Notes: generated from the sequence alone by a model not told the origin. Numbered from the stretch's first letter, positions 49,975-58,468 are shown. The stretch: 64,000 nucleotides of DNA from Modestobacter sp. VKM Ac-2977 (GCF_026968045.1 NZ_JAPVBQ010000001.1:695238-759237), one strand, 5' to 3'. Made by a program: numbers and translations.

Positions 49975-50988
49975 TCAGATCCCGTGCCGGCGGTCGCCGA
50001 GCACCTGGTCGCACAGCTCCCGCTCGACGTCGGGGGAGAAGACCCGGCGTCCGGCCACGGCCCGGCGGGTGTCCTCCATGATCAGGTCGGCGTTGACCGC
50101 GGCCCCGGCGGTGAGCCCGGCCGCGGCCGAGCTGATCACCTGGGCCTTGATGTCGGTGACGTTCCCGGCCGCCCACACCCCGGGGACGGCGGTCGCGCCG
50201 GTCCCGTCCACCGGCACCCCGCTGCCCATCACCAGCTCGCCCATCCGGTGCTCGACCGCCTCGAGCCCCAGCGACTCCAGGACGCCGGCCCGTGCGGTGA
50301 ACCGCGGGGCCACCACCACCACGTCGCGGCCGAACACCGTGCCGTCGTCGAGCCGGACGCCGGCCAGCTTGCCGTCGGCGGACTCCAGGCCGGCGACCTC
50401 GCCGACGACCACGCTGATGCCCCGTGCGGCCAGCTGTTCCCACTCCTCCTCGGTGGGCTGCGGGCCGGTGTGCAGGAAGAGGGTGACGTCGGCGCTCCAC
50501 TGCCGCCACATCAGCGCCTGGTGCACGCCGGCGGCACTGGTGGCCAGCACGCCGATCGCCTGGTCACGCACCTCCCAGCCGTGGCAGTACGGGCAGTGCA
50601 GGACGGCGCTGCCCCAGAGCTCGCGCACCCCCGGGACGTCGGGCAGCTCGTCGACCAGCCCGGTGGTCACCAGCAGTCGCCGGCTGCGCACCGACCGCCC
50701 GTCGGCCAGCCGCACCTCGAAGCCGCCGTCGACCGGGGCGGCGGAGGTGACCTCGCCGTCGGTGAACTCCCCGCCGTAGCCGGCCACCTCGCCGCGGCCG
50801 ATCGCCAGCAGCTCGCGCGGCGGCGTGCCCTCGCGGCCCAGGTAGTTGTGTGCGTGTGCGGCGGGGGCGTTGCGGGGAGCCCCGCCGTCCACCACCAGCA
50901 CCGATCGGCGGGCGCGGCTGAGCGCGAGCGCACCGCTCAGGCCGGCGGCGCCACCGCCGACCACCACCACGTCGTACTCCGTCTCCAC
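49975..50988 (-). CDS. Thioredoxin-reductase-like FAD oxidoreductase
   Basis: The 337-residue flavoprotein has the FAD motif VVVVGGGAAGLSGALALSRA, the redox pair CPYCHGWEV and the C-terminal GVWAAGNVTDIKAQVISSAAAG FAD segment. CPYCHG (rather than CATC) is typical of a TrxR-like subgroup found with methyltransferases. It would pass electrons to a thiol partner. GTG 50988 has GAGGAG upstream. A nest of inverted repeats at 51069-51094 lies in its promoter, suggesting tight control. Confidence 0.9.
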   Translation of the reverse strand: METEYDVVVVGGGAAGLSGALALSRARRSVLVVDGGAPRNAPAAHAHNYLGREGTPPRELLAIGRGEVAGYGGEFTDGEVTSAAPVDGGFEVRLADGRSVRSRRLLVTTGLVDELPDVPGVRELWGSAVLHCPYCHGWEVRDQAIGVLATSAAGVHQALMWRQWSADVTLFLHTGPQPTEEEWEQLAARGISVVVGEVAGLESADGKLAGVRLDDGTVFGRDVVVVAPRFTARAGVLESLGLEAVEHRMGELVMGSGVPVDGTGATAVPGVWAAGNVTDIKAQVISSAAAGLTAGAAVNADLIMEDTRRAVAGRRVFSPDVERELCDQVLGDRRHGI

Positions 50989-51068
50989 CGTGCGCTCCTC
51001 TGCTCGGACGGCGGGTCACCGGGGTGGTGGACCGCCAGGTCCGACAGTGCGCCGGGAGAGACGAAGGT

Positions 51069-51094
51069 GGCAACGATCCTTGCCGCTATGGCAA
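51069..51094. promoter_or_regulatory. Operator-like array before the reductase-methyltransferase operon
   Basis: GGCAA-N6-TTGCC-N5-GGCAA forms two overlapping inverted repeats sharing the central TTGCC, about 80-105 bp upstream of the reductase start and just before the TauE stop. It is lower in GC than the surroundings. Confidence 0.45.
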
Positions 51095-51099
51095 AGGCG

Positions 51100-52110
51100 T
51101 CAGCGAGGTGTGCGGCACACCGGGACGTCGTCGACGTCGACCGACGCCACCTGGTTGGGGTGCGCCCGGCGCTCGGCCCGGGCCGCCCGCTCCTGCTCGG
51201 CCAGCTGCTCCGCCTCGGCGACCAGCGCCTCGGCCGCCTCCTGCGCACGCTCCCTGCGGTACTCGCGGAACGACCAGACCACCGCTGCCGCCCAGGTCAC
51301 GTAGACGACCGCGAGCACCGCGTACCGGACCGGGTCGCTGGCGCCGACCCAGTCGCTGCTGAGCAGGCTCGTCGCGTTGGTGGAGACGATCATGCCGCCG
51401 ACCCCGGCGCCCAGCAGGCGCGGCGGGACGAACCGGACCAGCCAGGCGGCCAGCGGTGCGGCGACCAGGCCACCGGCCAGCAGGCCGAGCACCCAGAAGG
51501 CGTTGATGCCCTGGCTGCCGAGGGCGAAGAGGAAGCCCAGGCTCGCGGCGAGGGAGACCAGGAACTCCGAGGTGTCGATCGAGCCGATCGTCTTGCGCGG
51601 CTCCATCCGGCCGCTGGCCAGGATGGCCGGGGTGCTGACCGGGCCCCAGCCGCCACCGCCGGTGGCGTCGATGAAGCCGGCGGTCAGGCCGAGGGGGGCG
51701 AGGAACCGGGTGCGCATCGGCTTGCCCAGCTGGCGCTTGTCGATGCCACGCAGGGTGAAGCGGGCCAGCAGGTAGAGGCCCAGGCCCAGCAGGATCAACG
51801 ACATCACCGGCCCGGCGACGGCGGTGGAGATGTTCGACAGCACGGTCGCCCCGGCGAAGGCACCGATCGCGCCCGGGACGCCGATCTTGGCGACGACCTT
51901 CCAGTCGACGTTGCCGAACTTCCAGTGCGACAGACCCGAGGCGAGGTTGGTGCCGATCTCGGCGAGGTGCACCGTGGCCGAGGCGGCGGCCGGGTTGGTG
52001 CCGATGGCGAGCAGCAGCGTCGTCGAGGTGACGCCGTAGCCCATGCCCAGGCTGCCGTCGACGAGCTGGGCGCCGAGGCCCGCGAGGGCGAGCAGGATCA
52101 GGGTCTTCAC
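51100..52110 (-). CDS. TauE/SafE (TSUP) family sulfite exporter-like protein
   Basis: The 336-residue membrane protein has about eight helices with the two TSUP repeats: QLVDGSLGMGYGVTSTTLLL and LTAGFIDATGGGGWGPVSTPAIL. These families export sulfite, sulfoacetate or thiosulfate, or import sulfur anions. A soluble Ala/Glu-rich helix follows the last membrane segment. The start is GTG 52110 with a poor ribosome-binding site, in line with control by an upstream leader. The leader peptide at 52202-52330 supports a role in sulfur metabolism. Confidence 0.9.
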   Translation of the reverse strand: MKTLILLALAGLGAQLVDGSLGMGYGVTSTTLLLAIGTNPAAASATVHLAEIGTNLASGLSHWKFGNVDWKVVAKIGVPGAIGAFAGATVLSNISTAVAGPVMSLILLGLGLYLLARFTLRGIDKRQLGKPMRTRFLAPLGLTAGFIDATGGGGWGPVSTPAILASGRMEPRKTIGSIDTSEFLVSLAASLGFLFALGSQGINAFWVLGLLAGGLVAAPLAAWLVRFVPPRLLGAGVGGMIVSTNATSLLSSDWVGASDPVRYAVLAVVYVTWAAAVVWSFREYRRERAQEAAEALVAEAEQLAEQERAARAERRAHPNQVASVDVDDVPVCRTPR

Positions 52111-52201
52111 GAGGGAGGTGCTCCGGGTTCCAGGGTGCGGGCGCGCCGGGAGAGGGCGCAGCGGACCGCGGTGGACGAGGGGCGCCGGACGGCGCGGGAG
52201 G

Positions 52202-52330
52202 TCAGCGGGCCGGACAGGCGGCGGTGCTGACCCGGAGCAGGTCGACGTGCAGGCGGCTCACCAGGAAGGCGCCGGGGAGGGCGGACGGGAGGCGGGTGGG
52301 GAGCCCACCGGTGCTCGCCGTCGTCGTCAC
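52202..52330 (-). CDS. Short leader peptide upstream of the TauE/SafE gene
   Basis: This 42-codon frame starts at GTG 52330 and ends at TGA 52202; an internal GTG (52261) gives the 19-residue form VSRLHVDLLRVSTAACPAR. The RLHVDLLRVSTAAC block is the hallmark of the actinobacterial putative leader peptides found before sulfur-metabolism genes. Such peptides carry Cys near the end and can act by attenuation when cysteine is scarce. The GTG at 52330 lies about 7 nt after a -10-like TAGGAA, so the mRNA is probably leaderless. It ends 91 bp before the exporter. It is too short to be found by normal gene calling. Confidence 0.7.
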   Translation of the reverse strand: MTTTASTGGLPTRLPSALPGAFLVSRLHVDLLRVSTAACPAR

Positions 52331-52337
52331 GCCGACA

Positions 52338-52355
52338 TTCCTACCATGTTGGTAG
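52338..52355 (-). promoter_or_regulatory. Promoter and operator of the TauE/SafE leader
   Basis: On the minus strand the -10-like TAGGAA (52338-52343) is overlapped by CTACCA-TGT-TGGTAG (52341-52355), a 6-bp perfect inverted repeat. A repressor bound here would block initiation. TTGCCC about 19 bp further upstream may be a -35. Confidence 0.45.
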
Positions 52356-52387
52356 AGATTGTGGGCAAGGGGACCGCGAGGGCCCCG

Positions 52388-53830
52388 TCACGTCCGCAGG
52401 ACGTCGTTGCGCACGGTCGCCCAGGAGACCGCGGCGCCCAGCACCATCACCCCCGCACAGAGGCCCACGGCCAGCGAGTACCCGGAGCTGAACGACGCGG
52501 CGTCGGTGTGGTCGTCGCCGGAGAGCCCGACCGCCACCGGCAGTGCCGCGATCGCGAGCAGGTTCGCCGCCCGGGCGACGGCGTTGTTCACCCCGCTGGC
52601 CACCCCGGCCAGGTGGTCGGGGGCGGCGCCGAGCACGGTCGCGGTCAGCGGGGCCACCACCAGCGACATGCCCAGCCCCAGGCCGAGCGAGCCGGGCAGC
52701 ACGTCGACCCAGTACGAGCTGCCGGGACCGACCCGGGTGAGCCACAGCAGGCCACCGGCGGCCACCAGCGGGCCGGCGGTCATCGGCAGCCGCGGCCCGA
52801 TCCGCTGGGCGAGCGCGCCGGCCCGGGCCGACAGCAGCGTGATCACCAGGATCGTGGGCAGCAGCGCGGCGCCGGCCGCGGTGGCGTCGTAGCCGAGCAC
52901 GGTCTGCAGCTGCAGGACGAGGAAGAACATGACCCCGCCCAGCGCCCCGTACACCGCCAGGGTGCTCAGGTTGGCGCCGGTGAACTGCCGGTCGGCGAAG
53001 ATCCCCAGCGGCAGCATCGGCTGGGCCGCCCGGCGCTCCCGGACGACGAACGCCGCTCCGGCGAGCGCGCCTACGGCGGCGGCGACCCACACCTCCGGGC
53101 TCCCGGGGTCGCTGCCCGCCGAGATCAACGCGTCGGTGACCCCGGCCAGGGCCAGCGCGCCGAGGACGGCGCCGAGCACGTCGAAGCGCCCGGTGCGCCC
53201 GGGGTCCCGGCTCTCCGGCAGGTGCCGGGCGGCCACCAGGACGACGACCACCGCGAACGGCACGTTGATCCCGAACACCCAGCGCCAGCCCACCGTGTCG
53301 ACCAGGGAGCCGGCCAGGAACGGGCCGACCAGCCCGGCCAGCCCACCCAGCGCCGACCACAGGCCGATCGCCCGCGGCCGGTCCTGGTGCCGGAAGGAGG
53401 CCTGGATGATCGCCAGGCTCCCGGGGGTCAGCAGCGCTCCGCCGACGCCCTGCAGCACCCGCGCGGTGACGAGCTGGCCGGTCGTCTGCGCCAGCCCGCA
53501 GGCCAGCGAGGCGACGGCGAACCAGACGACCCCGAGCACGAAGACCCGGCGGCGTCCGTACCGGTCGCCCAGGGAACCGCCGAGCAGGACGAGGGAGGCC
53601 AGCGCCAGCGTGTACCCGGTCACCGTCCACTGCAGGCCGGACAGGGACGAGCCGAGGTCCCGGCTGATCGAGGGGAGCGCGACGGTGACCGCGGTGGCGT
53701 CGAGCAGCGCCATGGCGGAGGCGAGCACGGTGGCCAGCAGCACCCAGCGGCCCGGGGCGGTGCCCAGCGCGACCGGCTGACCGGCGACCGGTGGTGGCGT
53801 CCCGGCCGCGGCGGGCGGGGTCGCGGTCAC
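52388..53830 (-). CDS. DHA2-type MFS drug exporter
   Basis: The 480-residue protein has 14 predicted helices. Marks are LDATAVTVALPSISRDLG (helix 1), GGSLGDRYGRRRVFVLG (motif A) and RVLQGVGGALLTPGSLAII. It should export hydrophobic compounds with protons. GTG 53830 starts the frame; the long upstream extension in the same frame is shadow of the copper genes. It is divergent from the copper operon with only 111 bp between, so the promoters overlap. It is diverged from the first exporter at 434 and has no adjacent regulator. Confidence 0.9.
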   Translation of the reverse strand: MTATPPAAAGTPPPVAGQPVALGTAPGRWVLLATVLASAMALLDATAVTVALPSISRDLGSSLSGLQWTVTGYTLALASLVLLGGSLGDRYGRRRVFVLGVVWFAVASLACGLAQTTGQLVTARVLQGVGGALLTPGSLAIIQASFRHQDRPRAIGLWSALGGLAGLVGPFLAGSLVDTVGWRWVFGINVPFAVVVVLVAARHLPESRDPGRTGRFDVLGAVLGALALAGVTDALISAGSDPGSPEVWVAAAVGALAGAAFVVRERRAAQPMLPLGIFADRQFTGANLSTLAVYGALGGVMFFLVLQLQTVLGYDATAAGAALLPTILVITLLSARAGALAQRIGPRLPMTAGPLVAAGGLLWLTRVGPGSSYWVDVLPGSLGLGLGMSLVVAPLTATVLGAAPDHLAGVASGVNNAVARAANLLAIAALPVAVGLSGDDHTDAASFSSGYSLAVGLCAGVMVLGAAVSWATVRNDVLRT

Positions 53831-53941
53831 CGGGCCATCCTGATGGACGGCGGTGGATGCGCGCCTCCGGTGTGGGCCGGCTCTCGTCCCCGCCCACGTG
53901 CGGCCGGGAACTGGACGGCGGACCCGGACGACTGTGCAACC

Positions 53942-55765
53942 GTGCAGCAGCAGGAGCGGACCCGGCGAGCAGCCCACCGCCGTACCGGGGTGGGGGTGCG
54001 CCGGCTGTCCGGCGCCGTCCTGCTGCTGGGGGTGCTGCTCGGCGTGCTCGTCGACGTGGGCACCGCGCGGCCGGCGGCCGCGCACGCCACCGTGGTGACG
54101 ACGATGCCGGCCGACAGCGCGCGGCTGGACTCCGCGCCGGCCGAGGTGGTCATCGAGTTCGACGAGCCGGTCTCCCTGGGCGCCGGCTACGCGCGGGTGC
54201 TCGACGGCGACGGCGAGCGGGTGGACACCGGGGCCGCCGAGGTGCGCGGCAGCACCCTCACCGTGCCGGTGCGCGACGGGCTGCCCGACGCGGGCTACGT
54301 GGTCACCTACCGGGTGGTCTCGGCGGACTCCCACCCCGTCTCCGGGGCCTTCTCCTTCGCAGTGGGGAACGGGGAGCTGGTGGCGGCCGGCTCCGTCGGC
54401 GAGGGGGACGGCGCAGACCCGGGCGTGGCCGTGGCGCTGCCGGCCGCCCGGTGGCTGAGCTACCTCGGCCTGACCCTCGGGCTCGGCGTGCCGCTGGTGC
54501 TGGCCACCTGCTGGCCGGGGGGCTGGGCGGTGCCGCGGCTGCGGCGGCTGGCCGGTGCCGGGCTGGCCGCGGTCGTGGTCGGTGGGCTGCTCTCGCTGCT
54601 GCTGCAGGGGCCCTACGCCGCCGGGAACGGACTCGGGTCGCTGGTGGACCCGCAGTTGCTGGGCACCACGCTGGACTCGACCTTCGGCCGGACGCTGCTG
54701 CTGCGGGTGGTGGTCGCCGCGCTGCTGGCCGCCGTCCTGCTGCGGAGCTGGCGGCGGGGGAGGGCCCCGGGGACGGGCTGGCTGATCGCTGCCGCGGTGC
54801 TCGCCGCTGCGCTGGTCGTCGCGGTCGCCGCGGTGGGTCACCCGGTCGCCGGGCCGCTGCCGGTGCTGGCCGTGGCGGTGGCCGCCGTGCACGTCGCGGC
54901 GATGAGCGCCTGGCTGGGCGGGCTGGTCGCGCTGTTCGCCGGCGCCCTCCGCGGGCCGACGCCGGCGGGGGAGCTGGCCGCCGCGCTGCCCCGCTGGTCG
55001 TCGCTGGCGGCCGGCTGCATCGGCGCGCTGGTGGTCACCGGGGTGCTGCAGTCGGTCCGCGAGGTCGGATCGGTGTCCGCGCTCTTCGCCACCACCTACG
55101 GCTGGGTGCTGGTGGCCAAGGTCGCACTCGTGCTGCTGGTGCTGGTCGCCGCGCTGGTGAGCCGGGACTGGGTGCAGCAGCGGGTGGGCACCCGCCGCCG
55201 CCCCTCGCGCCGGGTCGTCGCGCAGGCGTTCGCCGCCGGGGAGGCCCCCACCACCGACGGCACTGCCACGGGAGACCCCGCCACCGAGGACCCTGCCGCC
55301 GAGCCGCCGGCGACGATCGGCGTGCTGCGCCGGGCGGTGCTGGTCGAGGTCGTCGGGGCGGCCGTCGTCCTCGCGCTGTCCGCGGTGCTGGTCGGCACGC
55401 CGCCGGCGAAGGCCGCCGTCGCCCAGCCGGTCGAGGTGACCCTGCCGCTCCAGTCGGCCGGTGGCACGACCGGCGCCGGCACGGTGCAGGTCCTCCTCGA
55501 CCCGGCCACCCCCGGGCCGACCACGCTGCACCTCTACCTCTTCGACGCCGACGGGCGGCTGACCCAGCCGCAGCAGATCGGGGTCACCCTCACCGAGGTG
55601 GGGCAGGAGATCGGCCCGCTGGACGTCGACCTCGCCCCCGCCGGGCCGGGCCACTACGTCGGCGACCCGACGCTGCCCACCACCGGCACCTGGACCCTGA
55701 CGGCGACCGTCCGGCTGGACGAGTTCACCGCGGTCACCGCCAGCACCGTCTTCCCGGTGCGCTGA
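53942..55765 (+). CDS. CopC-CopD fusion copper resistance protein
   Basis: The 607-residue protein has a signal segment, then a CopC domain (HATVVTTMPADSARLDSAP with the N-terminal copper His, and SADSHPVSGAFSF with the Asp/His pair). Helices of a CopD domain follow (GHPVAGPLPVLAVAVAAVHVAAMSAWLGGLVAL, with His residues in membrane), and a C-terminal YtkA-like beta domain (PVEVTLPLQSAGG onward). It moves or buffers copper across the membrane. GTG 53942 is used; GTG 53990 is possible. It is the first gene of a four-gene operon. Confidence 0.92.
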   Translation: MQQQERTRRAAHRRTGVGVRRLSGAVLLLGVLLGVLVDVGTARPAAAHATVVTTMPADSARLDSAPAEVVIEFDEPVSLGAGYARVLDGDGERVDTGAAEVRGSTLTVPVRDGLPDAGYVVTYRVVSADSHPVSGAFSFAVGNGELVAAGSVGEGDGADPGVAVALPAARWLSYLGLTLGLGVPLVLATCWPGGWAVPRLRRLAGAGLAAVVVGGLLSLLLQGPYAAGNGLGSLVDPQLLGTTLDSTFGRTLLLRVVVAALLAAVLLRSWRRGRAPGTGWLIAAAVLAAALVVAVAAVGHPVAGPLPVLAVAVAAVHVAAMSAWLGGLVALFAGALRGPTPAGELAAALPRWSSLAAGCIGALVVTGVLQSVREVGSVSALFATTYGWVLVAKVALVLLVLVAALVSRDWVQQRVGTRRRPSRRVVAQAFAAGEAPTTDGTATGDPATEDPAAEPPATIGVLRRAVLVEVVGAAVVLALSAVLVGTPPAKAAVAQPVEVTLPLQSAGGTTGAGTVQVLLDPATPGPTTLHLYLFDADGRLTQPQQIGVTLTEVGQEIGPLDVDLAPAGPGHYVGDPTLPTTGTWTLTATVRLDEFTAVTASTVFPVR

Positions 55766-55799
55766 CATCCCCTGCACGACACCGATCCGAGGAGAACCG

Positions 55800-56543
55800 T
55801 TGTCCCTGTCTCTGCTCCGTCCCGCGCGCCGTCCGGCCGTCGTCCTGCTGACCGCGCTGCTCGCCTCGACGGGGCTGCTCGTCGCCGGCACCGGGGTCGC
55901 GTCCGCGCACGTCACCGTCTCCTCCGGGGACGCCGCGCCGGGTGGCTACGGCAAGCTCACCTTCCGGGTGCCGAACGAGAGCGACACCGCCAGCACGGTC
56001 GGGCTGCGCGTCCAGGTGCCCACCGACACCCCGCTCACCTCGCTGCGGGCGCAGCCGGTACCCGGCTGGACCGTCTCGATGACCGAGGCGCAGCTCCCCG
56101 AGCCGGTCGAGGTGCACGGCGAGCCGGTCGAGCAGGCCGTCTCGGTCGTGGAGTTCCGGGCCGAGGAGGGGCAGGGCATCGCCCCGGGCCAGTTCGAGGA
56201 GTTCTCCCTCTCCGGCGGACCGTTCCCGGAGACCGACGAGCTGACCTTCAACGCGGTGCAGACCTACAGCGACGGCACCGAGGCGGCCTGGATCGAGCCC
56301 ACCGTCGACGGCCAGCCCGAGCCGCGGTACCCGTCGCCGGTGCTGTCGCTGGCGGCGGAGGGTGCCGACACCCCGACCGACACCCCGACCGACACCGCGG
56401 CGACGGCCGACCCGGCAGCGGACGCCGAGGGGAGCGACGGCACGGCGGTCACCGCGCTGGTGCTGGCGGTGCTCGGGCTGCTCGCCGGGCTGGGCGGTCT
56501 GTTCCTCGGTCTGTCCGCTCGCCGACGTACCGTGTCCTCGTGA
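55800..56543 (+). CDS. YcnI family copper-binding membrane protein
   Basis: The 247-residue protein (TTG start after GAGGAGAA) has a signal peptide cleaved before His37 in SAHVTVSSGDAAPGGYGKLTFRVPNES. An N-terminal His is the copper ligand of YcnI (DUF1775). A Thr/Asp/Pro-rich linker (ADTPTDTPTDTAATAD) and one C-terminal helix anchor it outside the cell. It sits between CopC-CopD and SCO1 and probably hands copper between them. Its stop overlaps the SCO1 start. Confidence 0.92.
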   Translation: MSLSLLRPARRPAVVLLTALLASTGLLVAGTGVASAHVTVSSGDAAPGGYGKLTFRVPNESDTASTVGLRVQVPTDTPLTSLRAQPVPGWTVSMTEAQLPEPVEVHGEPVEQAVSVVEFRAEEGQGIAPGQFEEFSLSGGPFPETDELTFNAVQTYSDGTEAAWIEPTVDGQPEPRYPSPVLSLAAEGADTPTDTPTDTAATADPAADAEGSDGTAVTALVLAVLGLLAGLGGLFLGLSARRRTVSS

Positions 56544-57202
56544 GCTCTGCTTCCCGTCCGGCCCGCACCGGGCTGACCGCGCTGGCCCTCTCGACCGGTC
56601 TGCTGCTGGCCGGCTGTGGCGGCGACGCCGGTGCCGAGGCCGCCGGGCACGACCACGAGTCGGCAGAGGCCCCGGCCACGCTGGAGGGCGGGGTGCGGGA
56701 GGGCGGCATGCAGCTGGTCGACCCGTACCAGAAGCCGGACTTCACGCTCACCGACACCAGCGGTGCACCGTTCGACTTCGCCGAGCAGACCGCGGACGGG
56801 CCGACGCTGCTGTTCTTCGGCTTCACCCACTGCCCGGACATCTGCCCGACCACGATGGCCGACGTCATGCTCGCCCTGGGCGAGGTCGACCCGGCGGTGG
56901 CGGAGAAGACGTCGGTGGTGTTCGTGACCACCGACCCGGCGCGGGACACCCCCGAGGTGCTGGGGGATTACCTGGACCGGTTCGACGCCGGCCTGCCGAC
57001 CCAGTTCATCGGGCTCACCGGCGACCAGGAGCAGATCGACCAGGCGCAGCTGGCCGCCGGGGTGCCGCAGGCGCAGAACGGCGGCGAGAGCCACTCGGCG
57101 CTGCTGCTGCTCTACGGCACCGACGGGGAGGCCGACGTCGCCTTCGACTCGGCGAACACCGCCCGCGACATCGCCACCGAGCTGGCTGCCGTCGCCGGGT
57201 GA
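56540..57202 (+). CDS. SCO1/SenC copper chaperone lipoprotein
   Basis: The 220-residue lipoprotein (lipobox LLLAGCGG) has the thioredoxin-like SCO fold with copper ligands Cys-x3-Cys in FTHCPDICPTT and a distal His in GESHSALLLLY. A further HDHE cluster follows the lipobox. It loads CuA in cytochrome c oxidase or acts as a copper-sensitive reductase. GTG 56540 overlaps the YcnI stop (GTGA). Confidence 0.93.
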   Translation: MSSASRPARTGLTALALSTGLLLAGCGGDAGAEAAGHDHESAEAPATLEGGVREGGMQLVDPYQKPDFTLTDTSGAPFDFAEQTADGPTLLFFGFTHCPDICPTTMADVMLALGEVDPAVAEKTSVVFVTTDPARDTPEVLGDYLDRFDAGLPTQFIGLTGDQEQIDQAQLAAGVPQAQNGGESHSALLLLYGTDGEADVAFDSANTARDIATELAAVAG

Positions 57203-58290
57203 GCCCCGCCCGGCACGTCTGGACGACCGGCGTGGGCCGGGCCCTCGTCGTCCTGCTCGGGGTGCTGGCCGTCCTCGCCGTCGCGGCACCCGCGTCGGCG
57301 CACGTGGGCGGGGGCGCGGCGGGCAGCGACTTCGACGCCGCCGTCCGGACGGTGTCCCCGGAGCTGCCGGGGGTGAGCGTGCGGGTGCTGCAGTTCGGTG
57401 ACGAGCTCGAGGTGGTCAACGAGACCGACACCGAGCTGACGGTGCCGGGGTACTCGGGCGAGCCCTATCTGCGGATCGGTCCGGACGGCGTCTGGCGCAA
57501 CGCCGCGAGCCCGGCGACGTACCTGAACCTGGACCGGTACGGGCGCACGCCGATGCCGGACGGCGTCGACATCACCGCGGCGCCGCGCTGGGAGCAGGTC
57601 TCCACCCAGTCGCAGTACGTGTGGCACGACCACCGGACGCACTGGATGACCCAGGACCTGCTCCCCCCGGTGGTGGCCGCGGACCCGTCCCAGCCGCACA
57701 CGGTGATCGAGTGGACCGTGCCGATGACCCACGGCGACACCGACGTCGTCGTCGAGGGGGTGCTCACCTGGAGCCCGCCGCCACCGGCCTGGCTGGTCTG
57801 GCCCGGCTACGTCCTGCTGCTGGCCGGTACGGTCGCGGCCGGCTGGCTCGCCCGCGGTCCCCGGCCGCTGGCCGCCGTGCTCGCCCTGGGTGCGCTGGCC
57901 GCGATCTACCACGCGCTGGCCACCCCCGAACCGCCGAGCAGCGTCTCCTCGCACGTCGGGGCGATCGTGTCCGCCCTGCTCCCGGCGCTGCTGGTGTTGC
58001 TGGCGGCGGCGATCGGGGTGCGCGCCGCCGCTCGTGGGCGCGGCGTGCTGACCGGCCTGATGGCGGTGGTGGTCGGCTGGCTGCTGCTGGTGCAGGGCCT
58101 GCCCGACGTCGACGTGCTGTGGACTGCGAACGCGCTGACCGCCGGGCCGCAGGTGCTGGTCCGGGTGGCGGTCGCAGTGCTCGTCGCCGGCGGGCTGGGG
58201 CTGGTCCTCGGCGGGGTCGGCGCGGTCCGGCGGTTCCGGGACGACGCCCGCGCCCCGGGGGACCCGGTCGGCGAGCCCGCCCTGCACTGA
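57199..58290 (+). CDS. Uncharacterised membrane protein in the copper operon
   Basis: The 363-residue protein has a signal peptide ending near APASAHVGGG, an extracytoplasmic beta-rich part (about residues 38-195) with YVWHDHRTHWM, a His-dense stretch that could bind copper, and five C-terminal helices. Its GTG overlaps the SCO1 stop. A mature N-terminus starting with His (SAH) copies the YcnI and CopC pattern. The context strongly suggests a copper role, but no characterised family was recognised. Confidence 0.75.
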   Translation: MSPARHVWTTGVGRALVVLLGVLAVLAVAAPASAHVGGGAAGSDFDAAVRTVSPELPGVSVRVLQFGDELEVVNETDTELTVPGYSGEPYLRIGPDGVWRNAASPATYLNLDRYGRTPMPDGVDITAAPRWEQVSTQSQYVWHDHRTHWMTQDLLPPVVAADPSQPHTVIEWTVPMTHGDTDVVVEGVLTWSPPPPAWLVWPGYVLLLAGTVAAGWLARGPRPLAAVLALGALAAIYHALATPEPPSSVSSHVGAIVSALLPALLVLLAAAIGVRAAARGRGVLTGLMAVVVGWLLLVQGLPDVDVLWTANALTAGPQVLVRVAVAVLVAGGLGLVLGGVGAVRRFRDDARAPGDPVGEPALH

Positions 58291-58292
58291 CG

Positions 58293-58316
58293 CAGTCGAC
58301 TTGTCGACTGGTCGAC
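58293..58316. repeat. Three tandem GTCGAC units and palindrome
   Basis: GTCGAC occurs at 58295, 58303 and 58311, every 8 bp. The first two sit in CAGTCGAC-TT-GTCGACTG, a perfect inverted repeat. It lies right after the copper operon stop. Confidence 0.55.
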
Positions 58317-58333
58317 GAGTCGGTTCGTGGGAC

Positions 58334-58346
58334 CACTGTGACAGTG
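58334..58346. promoter_or_regulatory. Operator-like palindrome before the M23 gene
   Basis: CACTGT-G-ACAGTG is a 6-bp perfect inverted repeat around one base, 122 bp before the peptidase start, in a less GC-rich stretch. No c-di-AMP riboswitch consensus could be confirmed in the 178-bp gap. Confidence 0.35.
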
Positions 58347-58468
58347 ACTCGGCGTGTCCCCTCGAACACGCCGGGCAGCGAATTACAAGGCTGTCACTTG
58401 ATGTTTGGATGTCTCGGACCGGGCCGGAACCGTAGGGGGTTGCCGGGGGTCCCAGGAGAGGCAGGCGC

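Noticed and set aside
52388-55915. 1175-residue minus-strand open frame joining the second exporter to the copper region
   Set aside because: Only the part to 53830 is exporter; the rest is antisense to the copper operon.
58291-58468. Possible c-di-AMP (ydaO) riboswitch before the M23 peptidase
   Set aside because: The conserved loops of that riboswitch could not be found in the 178-bp gap; only palindromes are visible.
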